This document shows positions 50,735 to 64,000 of a stretch of DNA of 64,000 nucleotides, piece after piece. The translations under genes and the position numbers were made by a program. The notes below the pieces were generated by a model. That model worked only from the letters and a program-made list of their open reading frames with translations, did no database searches and was not told the DNA's origin. Origin of the DNA: Plantago ovata. Taxonomy: Eukaryota; Streptophyta; Magnoliopsida; Lamiales; Plantaginaceae. Each line of letters opens with the position of its first letter. Position 1 is the first letter of the stretch. The stretch covers positions 16,085,745 to 16,149,744 of the forward strand of contig CM051456.1 in assembly GCA_028274465.1 (NCBI GenBank), read 5' to 3'.

Positions 50735-53700
50735 GTTCCTCTAATCTTCGGAAAAGTTCATTTTCATTTGAAGATTTACATACGACCATGCTTTTCCAAC
50801 CTGGTGCAAAACCTAAAGTACAGCCCTGACAGCTTTATGCCTGTATCTTCCTTCCGATGAGTTACTCAGAAGCCACATCTGTCCCAATTATACAAATACA
50901 TATGGTAATATATTTTTTTTTGTTTCGTGAAAGTCTTTCCAGAGATCCAACCGCAGCTGATATGCAGTTGGAAGCCATGACACATCCGTTTCCAGTAAGG
51001 GGAGTGTTTTTATTTTGAAAAACTCAGTAGGACACAACACACCATATGTATTCATATTCATACAGTGAAAGATTAGACTACAAGCGGATTTGTTCCTGTT
51101 AGACTGATACTTACAGAAATCACAGAAGAAAGTCTCAGGACAGACGTGTAATGTGCCCTTTGCCTATCTTTTGGAGTAGAAAACTCTCATTTTTCGGATT
51201 CAACCTGAACATGAAATTGTGATTCTCTATGCTATTTCTTTTAATTAAAAAAATAAATAAATATTGGCAAGCTTTTCTTTCTTTCTTTCTTTAAATAATT
51301 AGGGGCATCTGTAATTCTGTATATTGAGTCTTTCGGCTGCAGTTGGATGGAAATAAATATAAAAACTTGCTGAATTCATTGTGGAATGATAATATATGGT
51401 GATCCCTCTCTTTGCTTCTGGTCAGCAATCAGCGTGTATTTGATTTTCGTTTGGAAACCAATGGCTTAAGATTAATGTAGTCATATCCAGTTCTTAATTA
51501 AATTTGGCCCTACAACTTAAAGATCAACCATCAAGTTTTTAAACACTTTCAGATACTCCACTTCGGTTCTCTTTTTTTTTTTACTTTTTTCTTTCTTAAT
51601 CTGTATGAATTTATGCTTGTTATATCCTCATAGGTGACTTATTACGGTTTATCTTATATGTTATTCTAGTTGTGGGTAAGAAAAAATTATGTATTGTTGT
51701 TTGTTGACACAACTTACGCTAAAAATGTCATATGTGAAATTTTCAAAATCATGTGTATGTCACCCTTAAAACTTTAAAGTTTATACATTCATCATTATGT
51801 CACGGAATGAACAATTTAATTCAGGTGAGCAAATTACGATAAATATAGATGGTGGCAACTGGCAAGTGCCGTCTGAATCTGATTATGATGACTGGAGTCG
51901 GGTGTCTGTACTTCAGTTGCTTACTACAAACATGAATCTCCATTTCATAGATAATTGAGTTAAATTAGTTAACCAATTACTTGAAATGGTTTAAAGGTCG
52001 TCACTTAGGATTATAATAACAAAATAACAGTTAACTTGAGAACTAATGGAGTAGGAGTAGGATTTCTTTATGCGATTAGAAATTTGGAATCAGACATTGA
52101 CCTCAATTTGACTATATGCACGTTTATAGGCACAATTTAGAAGTACACGAGCCAACTCGGAGTTAGTAGCATACAGAATAACATGAAGTTATCATCATAT
52201 TTATATTTGTAATCCATTGGTTATTTCTCATATGTTTCTTGTTCATGCTTGCTCTTGTTGTTATGTATGTTTAATGGATATAACCCAATTATTGATCAGA
52301 TTTATTTGTCTCTTCATCAATTATCAAATTAGCCAGAACGTTATTCACACTTTGATACCCAATACTTTGTTTTACTATATGTTCAATATATACTTGGTAC
52401 AACTATTGACACGAGTTATTGATTTAGAAGATGACATTTCAGCCCATTTATTGAATATTTTGGAGAGTTCTTATAAAAAAAAGACCTTGTTTAACCTCTA
52501 CGCTCACTTGTTGACAAGCTTCTCTTACAATTCAAAATCATCTCATTTCTTCAAACTCATGTGTATCTATTTTAGCTACCTTATTCGTTATTTATCTTGC
52601 TCAACCTTAGACCCAGCTAGTACTCTTGTTCAAGCACCTTTTGATCAATATTCGTCTTCAACTCTTTTCTTTCTATTAATTTGGATTGATTCTTTTTCAC
52701 TTCTCTTCAGGTTTTCTTCAATCACTTGTCTTGTTCAATTTTCTTACAATGTCTTTACTTCTACAATTTTCTATTGCCTATTTTATCAACCATTACTCGA
52801 ATTCTTCCTTATTATTGTTGGAGAATTAATATAAATGACTAGATTTCGTTCCTCCTTATCAGTTCGAGCTTTTGGGAGAGTTGGATTTCGATTATGGTCT
52901 CAAAGTCATTTGGCTGATTTTTGAATCTTCCCGAAGACAAACTCCGCCCCTTATTAAATTTCCACTCGAATTGCCCCCCAAAGAGGTTGAATCGGCCACG
53001 AGTGCAGGGGAGTATTGGAGAATTAATATAAATGACTAGATTTCGTTCCTCCCCAACAACTTAAATTTTTGGGAGAGTTGAAATTATATCAATTACCATG
53101 TACTTGATCACTCCATTGTTACTGCCGCACATTTGTACTATGGTCACGTTGAAGTGACAAATCAATGGTCATTATATCATCTCACATGTTTGCAGTCTAC
53201 TATCGAATCACTCGGTTCTTGATTTTGATACTCTTCTTCCAATTATAGGATAACAATCATTCCATTGTCGTATATGTGTGACCTGCTTGATTTACCTGAT
53301 AACTCGAGTTTAGGTTATGTTTATCTGAAATCATTGTATATCGAATTGCAATATTGTTCTCTTTTTAAAGATGATACAAAATCATTATGAATTATGAACA
53401 ATTTTACATTGTTACTTATCAGTTTGCGAACCGGGCTGTGGACTGTTGTCAATGGCTACCGGATGGGACATACACGAAATGCAACCGGTGGTTATTGTTG
53501 TTCGAGATCTAGTAGGCACGACGACCTTGGCATGCTAGTTTTGTTTTGTTTTGTTTCGGGGTTGCTCTACGATAGAGTTATAAGGTTGTCATTATGTTTA
53601 GGAGTTTTATAGTTGGTATTCGATATTGAAGCCCGTATCATCGTCTGACTTCACATTAAAAGTTCTTTATTGTATTTCGTTCATATAATTCATTTCATAT

Positions 53701-56700
53701 TCATTATTTGATATTTTTGTCATTTCATACCTTACTAAGTCATCAAATACTTACTCCTTTCCTTTGTTCAGTCCATATTTCGTCAAGTGCAGTCTTTTAG
53801 GAGATCCATATCACGCTTTATCATGAGGAACACAAGTTGATGCCCAACTTCAAAAAGATCAATTCTTCTTGCTTATATCGAGTATGGGGTCCACATTCAG
53901 GTTAAAAGAGTGTTACTCAATTCTAGTTATACTGCATATCTTCTAATTAGGTTTTAGTTTAGTCCGTTTTTGTAACTCTTCGACAGTTGAAAATGGCTCT
54001 GGATGAAAGGGTGTGCGGCATCGATCAAGGGAGCAACATGCTCTCTGGTGGGGTGTCAATTTAAGGTTTATATTTTCGTAATATAATTTCATTAAGTATT
54101 TTGTTATTATAGTTTATGAGTAATTTGTAGTCAAACTCGAGAGTTGTTGACAAAAATTTAAAACGGATAATTTATACTAGACAGAAGCAATATCATGTCT
54201 CATTAGTTAATGAGGATAAAAGGGGTGGACGAACGGTACTATAATGGATATTAAGAGTTTTCGATTTGCTCCCAAATATAGGGGGTTAATGGGCGTTGAG
54301 TACATGGGTTATGATACACATGGTCAAATAGACATGAGGAACCATCATTTACATAATTACGGTTGGATAGAAGGGTTGCAAATCAAGTTTGGTTCGATCT
54401 CTTCCTTTCTGCTCGAATTTTACCTCTTTCTACTCATAGTTCCGATCAGGATTGGTGAACTAGAAAAAGGGAAAATTTGATAAGGTTAAGGATAAGGTGC
54501 GTAACTTAAAGGAGAAGTTAGTGGAATTACATAAACAACCATAATCCGAACATTTCTTATGCTCTTTGATTAATAAATAAAATTTTGTCGTTGAACAAAC
54601 AAAAAAATCATCACCAGAGGTGATTACAAATTTCAAGATTCGTACTTTGCTATCACCTAATGAATATGGAGCTAATGATATTATTTATTTGACACGAGAA
54701 CTATATCACAACTCAACGATCGCACAACTAACTAAATCAAGAAAAGAAAAACATAAAAGGATAAAAACATGACATACGTGAAACATACGAAAACACCAAT
54801 CAACGACGAAGTTTGTTCATACATGTCTAGTTAATAATTTCTCATTAAATGAAACTTGATTGGGGAATAACAATTTTTAAGTTTTTAATATTAATTTGTA
54901 ATGATAAATAAGATAGAAAAAAAAAAGAAAATAAAAACATGAGAAAAAAGTACGTGCGTCAAGATAAACAAATATTAAATAATAACTTCTTCAATTTTTT
55001 CCAAATCTAAAAATACATAATTAACTTCTTCAAAAATTAACTTCTTCAAACTTTTTTCAAATTATAAAATGAAATTTCAAAGTCGGTCTAAATAAATAAT
55101 TTTGGTTGGTTAGGGGTCAAGCCTTTCACGTCTGTTTGGTGTTCATCTTAGACCGGCCTTTAGACATGTCACTATGAATGTCTACTAGGATGTCCTAGGC
55201 CATATTTGGAATTACTGGAGTTACTTTTGGACTCTGACGAACTTGAACCAGTTAAAAGATTGCGTTTCTTGTCTTTCATCTATCTAATTTTTGCAAGAAG
55301 AACAAACAATTGTATATGCCAAATGAGAAAATATGAATAGATTCATCTGATTTTGGTTCAATGATGGTGGCTACTGCGGTTTCAACTGATTTGTATTAAA
55401 AATCAAAACAATTTAACTACTTCTACAACGACGATTCTACAACCAAGTAAATCAAGAATTAAAAAAAAAAAAAAAAACAATACTCCAACCAAGCAACGAT
55501 GAACGAAGTTCATACATGTATATATAATAGTTTCATATTAAATGAAATTGTACTCAATTACGGGAGTAATTGTTTTTTTAGTTTTTAATATTGCAATGAG
55601 AAAAAATAAATAAACAAACATGAGCAAAATATATTAAATCATTATATTAACTTTTTTGTTTTTTTCCAAACCCAAAAATGAAAAATAATATGAAACACAT
55701 GTTATTGAATCGATAGCGTTGTTATTTATTTAATTTTGGTTTTATTTTAAAAGAATATCAATAATTTTGGTTTAATTAAAGGAAATCTCTGATTATTTTG
55801 GTCACTTTTTATTTGGATTAAATACTTAGATTAGGTTTTTTTCCTTCATTTAAAAAAAAAAATTAATCTTACGTTAGTCTTTAAAATGATGTTATCAACT
55901 AGGATCTAGGACCTAGCATATGTAACTCCTAGTACGCGTGTGTTGGATGTTGTTTCTCCTTGGCTACTCCGTCACATTTTTGCATTGTAGATGAATGGTG
56001 CAAATTTCTATGCCATTTTGTGTGTGCCACTGTTAACACGACAAATTTAAACCATATCAATGTACCATGGTTAAAACTAATCCAGGTACGTGTGGATAAT
56101 ATTTTACTCTAACTTTATAATGAAAATTGTAATAATAAAATTGTGTAATAAACAGTTTGAGTAAAACGACCTATCTATACTATTCCTTGGCGAAAAAGAA
56201 CTCTTTGGCAGGAAAAAAAAGTATGGAAATTCATTAAATTAAGAGAAAATTACATAAATAAATAATACTAAACTATTTATATTTTTTACAACTAAATTGC
56301 TGTACTCTTTTTTTACACAAACAATATTAAACTTAAAAAATAGTATCACTCACAATCTTTGTGCCTGGTTCAAAAAATTACGTTTACTTTAGCGCATAAA
56401 AATAAAGGAAAATATAATTAAACCCTAATTAATATATCCAAATTGAAGAATACAACACAAATAAAATTATAAGCAACTCTAGTTTTTGCTTTATTTGGGA
56501 CTCTTGCCCATTGTGGTTGAAAACTTATATTCAGAAGGATTATGACTCCTACTTTTATTAGGCCTGTAAAAACTTTGCTATCTTAATTAATGAAGTCTTA
56601 TTTTTACAAAAAAAAAAAAAAATAATAATAAAAAATTATTATCTCCGAATTATAAAGCAAAGAGTACGACACAAACACAACACATCATCCATCTGTTCTG

Positions 56701-59700
56701 CCAGTGGGTTGGTATTTATGTCAGAATGACAACCGGGAAGTTGGTGAACGGTGGCAAAGTCAATCTTAACCCCTCATATAGTAAGTTATAGTGTATGTGG
56801 TTGTGAAATTTTGGCGTGTATATTGTTTGTTTATGTTCCATGAAAAGTGAGATGAATTATTATTTGTTTGAGTATTTCAACAACATGACCTTAGACTCAT
56901 GTTGGCTTTTGTGTTGTTTTAAGGGTTAATTATAAATTAGTGATGATCCTAATAGTTTATATCAAATTAGTGTTACATGGAAAACTTCCTACAAATTAGT
57001 GTCTATATATGTGTTGACTAATTTAACCTTATCTAATTAGAGAAGGTCAATTAATTTGTAAGACTAGATTTCTAATTTTTAGTTTATTAGTTATCTTATT
57101 AGTTTTTTATTTACATGTATCTGAGAGGAATATTATTAGTTGATTAATTTTCTTTTCTTTCTTTATCATACGTTGAGTTGAATGATATGCTACTTTCAAC
57201 CATCCAAGCATCCCCTAAATTTTACCATGCAAAAATATACTTAATTCCAAGCATCCATGGATTTGAAATCCATCCACGTTGAATGATATGCTAATTTCAA
57301 CCATCCAAGCATCCCTCTAAATTTTACCATGCAAAAATATACTTAATTCCAAGCATCCCCAATTCAATATAATTTCAAGCATCTACTTTTGACATTGTTT
57401 TGAATAACCAACTTAGTCGAGCATCCCTTTCTTGTAAATCCCTAAATTCAAGCATCATGTGGTTCGAATCTTTTCATTTAGTTTGATTGAAAATCATAAC
57501 AGAATAAGTTTAATGGTTATTCTTCTACAATTTATTATTACCGTGTTTTTTTTTTCCAGAATTTTATGTGTTTTTTTAAATGAAACAGGAGAAAATACAA
57601 CACTGTTCACCACTAATTAATGATTTTATGCATATGGAATCCATCCAATAATCCAAAAAACAGTAAGTAATATGGGATTCCATCAACTTATTCGTCCACT
57701 GCCAATTGTCTCATCAAACTTTATAAGAACATAGAAAACCCTCTCAGTGGAGCTGAAACATGAAGATTGTTAGAAACTTTGAGACAAAAACTCGAGCAGA
57801 GAGAAAGAGAGAGATGAGCCGGTGGCAGCTCTCTATCATAGTTTAACTATACGGTATAGATTAATTGTATTAGATTCTCTATTTTCATGTTGTGAAGTAG
57901 CTAACGGAACTTTGAAGATGGTGAGTGAAATTGATTCTGAAGTTTAAGTTTAGTAGTATTGTTTGCGTAAAAAAAATAGTATAGAAAAAAAGTTGCAAAA
58001 ATTTAAATAGTTTAGTATTATTATTTGTGTAATTTTTTCTTTAATTAATTGTTCTATGTATTCCCATTAATTAGTAGTTTATGAATGCAAATGTCGTAGC
58101 TTCGAGCTATGGAGACTCTCGGAGACAGCTTTGTAAATCAACAGTGACATCTTATATTAAATTTGAATGAAAGAAATTAGTATATGATATGCTGGTGTAC
58201 AAAATATCTACTAGCTGCCATCTCCTCTAATTATACACAAGCCTCCCTGAGCTCTTCTATCTTACTAATCTTCAAAGCTAACTAGCTAAGTGGAGTACTA
58301 ATCAAGTGTAACTAACTACCTGCTAATTACAAACCAATCAAGTTGATATATAGTACAGTACAAATACTCACATGTACAGATGAACTAACAACCGAACAGA
58401 ACAGAATATCATCGATTTAAATCACATCCAATAGTCGGATCCACTTGTATCCGATCTTCTTTCTAACGATACCACAGAACAGAATAAAGCTGACATGTCT
58501 GGCAAAAGATCAAGCCTAATGAAATGACAAAAATATAAATAGACTCTACTCAACTCAACTCAACTCAGTGTACTGTACTAGAGAGCTTCCGGCAAGCAAA
58601 ATCAAATGTGTACTATAATATCATCGAGTTCAATGACTGCAACAAACTAAGCTAACTTTCTCATAGCGTTCACATGACAATATTATTCTTTGCCAATGTT
58701 CAATGGTGAATGATATTTACACCAAAAGAGGAAGAAGACCTAATTTCCCCTAAACTATCAACAACCAGCTTATTGAATCTTTATATTCTTGAATTTGTAC
58801 AGAAGTAATTCTATTGATTTTTGTATCCTGGAACTCTCTGCTTGTTTTACTACCTGCGATACCTGGTGCAAGCTCTCGATTCCTCGACCCAAACTAGCAA
58901 TGGAAGGAGCCACCGGGAATGATTCCGCAGCACATTCAATTCCATCACCGTAGACGAGCAAACTACCACATGTTGCCATACTGCATCCAAATGTAGCCCA
59001 AGGCAAAACCCCAATCGGCCTAACCCGACGCTTTCTCATTATTTGATAAAATGCAGTTCTCATAGCAGAAAAACTCGTCTTTTCTGCAGAAGCAATCATA
59101 CTGTGGGTCACCACTCGAATTTTCTCAGCTGATGCGGCTGCCTTAAAGACAGAGCTTTTGGCCATTCCAGGAGCTACAATTTTCGTTGGACCAAGGCCTT
59201 TGCCGAAAGCAAAGAGAAATGCCTTCTGGGTTTGAGTTAGTACGAGCTTTAGTGATGATGGGACGTGAAACGTTGCAATTTTTACAAAACTTGAAGCAGG
59301 AAGGAGTTTAGAGAGGGAAGAGGCTCCTACAATTGCTGATGCACCAGCACCTACCGCAACAACAGGTTTATCAGCCAGTAAACGCTTTCTGTTCCCACTT
59401 GTTGTTGACTCACAATCACCTCCAACATTAGTGACAATCTGTTCTACCATGCTGTCGACTTCCAAAGGGAGAGTGGTATGCCAATGTTTTCTAAGGCCTG
59501 CTAAGCCACTAGCATCAACCACTGCCACTATCGACTTGTAGTTCTTAGTCTGACTTCGAAGAGCCCGTGCAAAAATAGCATGCGACTTGTCCTCAACAGT
59601 AAGCTCCGTAAACTCAAAGTTAGCCACATTTTCCGTCTTGCCCATGTTAATCCTACCGGCATTGGTCAGAGCAATTCTAAGCGCCTCAACTGCAATCTGA

Positions 59701-62700
59701 AATGCATAAACTTCCGAAACCAACTGGGTGTCCACCTTTTCTCCGTTACTGACGTCAGAAAGCATCTTCTGTGCACAAGCTAGTGCAGTTCCCATCGAGG
59801 GGATGTCAACAAATATATCATGCAAATCGGCAAGTAATGGATAAACGCCTATGGCAAACTGTGGAGCCTCATAATTTGCCAGAGGCTTCACAAATTCACT
59901 TCTTGACTTTCGAACACTGTCCATATCAACCAAATACGAACCCAATGACTTCTTCATCTGGGATTGAATAGCAGCATCCTTGAAACTAAACATTCTCGTG
60001 TTCAGAGAAACCAACGAATTACTACCCCTGGCAGTAACAAGATTATTCGGCTGAAAATTAAACATATTCAGGAGACTATTTCCTACATTAACATCCTCCG
60101 ACTCTGCACTATTTCCTACATTAACATCCTCTGACTCTGCATCATCCACATTCGTGCTGCCTTTCACGAAAGGAGCCTCAATCATCAGAAACGAAGAGCC
60201 AACTTCCTCAGCAGCCTTCTTTGCCACAAGAAAGTGCTCATTAAAAGTCACCCCAAAAATCTCCCTCAAAACCAAACTCCCAGCCATTTCCTCATACTTG
60301 TCCCTATTCATCCTATACACAAAACACTGCCTCAAAACCTCAAACGCCGAAGTCGGAACAGCACCCTCACCACCCAACAAAACACTCCTACTCTCCGTCA
60401 ACTCACTACCGCCTCTCAAAAAATCGCAAAAATCAGTATCATTGACACGGCCTACTTGTACCACAACAGCATCAGGCTTAACGTGACTAATCAAACACTC
60501 AGCATCCAAAGCAGACCTCTCAGACAAATTCTGAACAGCTAAAACATATATAACCGAATTCGATTCCGGTTCCCTAATTGCATAAACAAAATGCTTGGTG
60601 CTTTCAGGTATTGGTAATTTCTTGACAATACTATCAGATGTCCTCAGGTCACTGTACACAAACTTAGAAAAAGGCCATATATTTTGGAGATACTCAACCA
60701 GAGACCCCATGATCGAATAAATACCTTTCCAGATATGTAGTTTTAAACAAAAACATCAAAAAGCTTAATAATTTAATTAAGCCACCAGTACGACGATTAA
60801 TAGATTGAATTGAGATAAAAATTGAGGATAAGAACGTACATAGGCGAATGAAAGTGGAGAAAGAAGAAGAATTGGAGAGTAATCGATCAAGTACCTGAGT
60901 GAATTGATTGATGGAATGGAGGAGCAGAGAAAGCTCGGATTGTGAGGGTTTTGCAGAGATGGTGTTTGTGAATTGTGGAGGAAAGAGAAAAAAAAGTTCC
61001 GGTTTTTAGGTTTATACTGGCATACTAGCTGACGGGTTGGACCGGGTTCTTGTAGAGCTATCTAGGCTCTCTAGACTAGACTCTAGTGTAGAAAAGGATT
61101 GGTCAACTCAAGTTTAGGTCCCACACCCTGATTGATTAAATTTTGGGTTATGTGATAATAAATGATTTATTAAGTTTAAATTAATTAAATCCAATTTAGA
61201 ATTTTCAGATGAGAAATATATTTCATATCCAATTTCTCAACGAGAAAGATTAAAACCGGATTAGCATTTAAGAAATTAATTAAATCCAATTAAGTAAAAC
61301 GAAAGATTAATCCGGTTTTACTAAATTTACAAACAGGTCCCTCCCATTTTCATATCCATCAAAATGCCCACACGGCCCACAACAAACAGTTTTTTCCCCT
61401 CTCCGTTTTGTTTTCCATTTTTGGTGACAGTAGTACACTGTACCCAGCAGATACGGGGGTATATACTCCAGCATAGTTGGTGCAGGCCGAACAACAATCA
61501 GCCGTCTAATTCAACAACTCTTATCATCTCGGACTCTCGGTCCTTTCGCCTTGCCCCAACTATATTGCTGCATCACAGTTGGTACAGAACAGATAACTCG
61601 GTCGAATTTCTGCTCGGTAAGTATAGTATTACTCAAATGCTAATCAATACACTCCATATGCTTCCCATTCTTTTGGGATGATAATCATTATTTGTACAGC
61701 AGATTAGCATCTAATCAATATTTCTATTGTCATTTTTTTTTTTTAAATCTTGAATATAACATCGTTGACTCTCTAGTCCCATGGGGTTACAGTTGGAGTG
61801 TTCTTTTGTCCATTATTATTTTTGATTCAAGTATTGTCAATTTCAACACTTGATTTGTTGTTGTTGCTTTTTTTCTTTCGTATTTATGGTTATGGACTTA
61901 TGTTCTTTTTGCCGGAAATGTTACTTCAGTTTCTTATTTGTTGTGTTGTACTAGGCCTTGGTATATTACTCTACTTAGTTAATATTCACGTGTGCTATTT
62001 TTGTAAAATCAATCAGTTAGTTATTCAAAGGGCTGGCCTGCTAAGAAAGGATTCCAGATATGGCACTGAATGTAATGCAGGCACCAACAAGGTGATGCAG
62101 CAGCAACATATATTACCTTTTTCTAAAGAAAAAGTTAAACTATTCGTGGAGAATGATGGACTACTAATCTTGCTTCTGATGTATTATGGTTTTCTCAGGA
62201 TTGCTGTGGTTACTGGAGCAAACAAGGGCATCGGTTTTGAAACCGTCCGGCAGTTGTCAAATGCAGGAGTTACCGTTGTCTTGACTGCCAGAAATGAGAA
62301 TAGGGGTATGGAGGCCATCAAACTTCTGCATAATTCTGGTCTCTCTAATGTAATGTTCCATCAGCTTGATGTTAGAGATCCGCAGAGCATAGGATCACTA
62401 GCCAAGTTCATAATGACCAATTTCGAGAAGCTCGATATCTTGGTAAGAGTAACAATTCAAACTTATGTATTTTTCTTGGACATAATGTTCTAAGTTCTGT
62501 TTGTATACATACGTATTGTGCAGTGAGAATGATATTATCAAGCATAGGAGAAGTTATGTTCTGCACTAGTTAATGGCATTTTTACACCGTTGTTACTTTC
62601 ACAATAGGCAGTTTACTTCCCTGTGATTTGGAAAAAATACTATAACCTGGATGTTTTATTTCCTAGAAAAGGAGGTGATTAGCACCTTTATTGACAGAAA

Positions 62701-64000
62701 AGGGATACTATCAGCACACCAGTTTGCAAAGAAAAAATGAAGATAAGAAGCCTGCTTTCTCGAAAGTAAGCCAGGGCACTCCTCTTGTGACAAAAGGGTT
62801 GACTTCAGAAAGATGGCTTATTAACCGAACTACAGAATAGATCAAGAATTACATATATATTAGGAGAAAATCAGAAAAAGTGCAAAATTCCAAATTACTA
62901 GTGCTTAAGTTGTCAGAACCTGGATTGTTACAGCATGGCTTCATGTCAGTGTGGATTTGATGAATCCTGTCGTATACATACATGCAGGTAAACAATGCTG
63001 GAGCTTCTGGTGTAGCAGTTGATGTAGACGGCTTAAGGGCTTTGAATATTGATCCTACACAATGGGTAAGATATAGTAGTTAATAGTCGCTTCAGAACCA
63101 ACCTTTATGACACACCTTGATCATAGTTGTCATACCTTGCTCTGTATCCAAATGCAGCTAGCAGGGAAGGCTGTGAATGTGGTTCAAGACGTGATAAAGA
63201 CAACCTATGAGACGGCAAAAGAATGCCTAGATACAAATTATTATGGTGTCAGGAATGTTACCGAAGCCCTTCTTCCTTCACTAAGGCTATCCACGTTTGG
63301 GGCAAGAATCGTGAATGTCTCTTCGCTAAGGAGTGAATTAAGCGTAAGCATATTTTCATCGCAACTTTTATCATCAAATAAGATGAAATTGGCTAATTAC
63401 TAGACTGGATGCTGATTTTATATGCAGCGTATTCCTAACGAGAAGATAAGGAATGAACTTGGTGATATTGAAACTCTAACCGAAGAGAGAATTGATCAAA
63501 TACTGCAAAAGTTTTTGCATGATTTGCAAGAAGATGCACTTGAAGCCAACGGGTGGCAAAAGATGTTACCAGCTTATAGCATCTCAAAGGCCACACTGAA
63601 CGCATACACCAGGGTTCTTGCAAAGAAGTATCCATATATGTACGTTAACTGTGTTCATCCGGGATACGTGAACACAGACATTAACTGGCACACTGGAACA
63701 ATGACAGTGGAAGAAGGCGCTGAAGGACCAGTAATGCTGGCCCTACTACCTGATGGAGGTCATACAGGTTGCTATTTTGACCGTACGCAATTGGCTGAGT
63801 TTTGATTCAGGTATTCTGGTCTTGTCATTGTTTGTAACGTACACACATCCATCTTTTACGTAGTTGCTTAGCATATGTATTGGATTGACCGATTGAGCCT
63901 TGTGTTGCATGTTTGGTTTGAGTGAACCACCTAGATAGTGTTCGATCTCTTTCGTGAATTATGCTGAATTGTTAACTGGCCGGAAGATTCATTACCGGAG

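Overview
The window looks like nuclear DNA of a eudicot plant. It is AT-rich, its genes carry short GT/AG introns, and transposon debris separates gene islands. The proteins read best as plant families (NHL13, the DUF630/DUF632 NRG2 family, SERRATE, SDH6, plant F-box/DUF295). I cannot name the species. All family names come from reading translations, not from a database search.

Layout. 1-7.2 kb: intergenic, with a segmental duplication, a reverse-oriented LINE-like insertion and two facing TRIM retroelement fragments. 7.3-8.1 kb (+): NHL13-like membrane protein. 10.1-13.8 kb (-): five-exon DUF630/DUF632 (NRG2-like) gene with a probable 5'UTR intron reaching about 15.06 kb. 15.5-21.5 kb: repeat country (PIF/Harbinger-like element with TAA target duplication, an LTR/SINE-like stretch, CGGAGCTG palindromes). 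21.5-31.6 kb: a nested transposon block. A roughly 4.2-kb element with long degenerate terminal inverted repeats has been split by a 5.86-kb CACTA element. The CACTA element is a foldback: two 5' ends face outward and two partial copies of its first gene meet tail to tail. 31.7-33.75 kb: two DUF295 F-box-type genes head to head, each missing most or all of its F-box, with touching 5' ends. 35.5-37.8 kb (-): three-exon His-rich multispan membrane protein (NicO/UreH-like). 37.8-42 kb: intergenic with MITE-like elements. 42.0-44.0 kb (-): SDH6, mitochondrial complex II. 45.7-50.7 kb (+): twelve-exon SERRATE/ARS2. 50.8-58.7 kb: long gene-free stretch with an intact small TRIM element. 58.8-60.7 kb (-): single-exon TraB-like protein. 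62.06-63.8 kb (+): five-exon short-chain dehydrogenase of the neomenthol dehydrogenase/salutaridine reductase group.

The host genes are ordinary, unlinked housekeeping, signalling and metabolic genes; I see no operon or gene cluster. The unusual content is structural: the double-headed CACTA palindrome, its nested host element with a mirrored short motif, and the joined DUF295 pair. Exon boundaries were chosen by hand so that GT/AG sites and reading phase agree. For each multi-exon gene the summed coding length is a whole number of codons.
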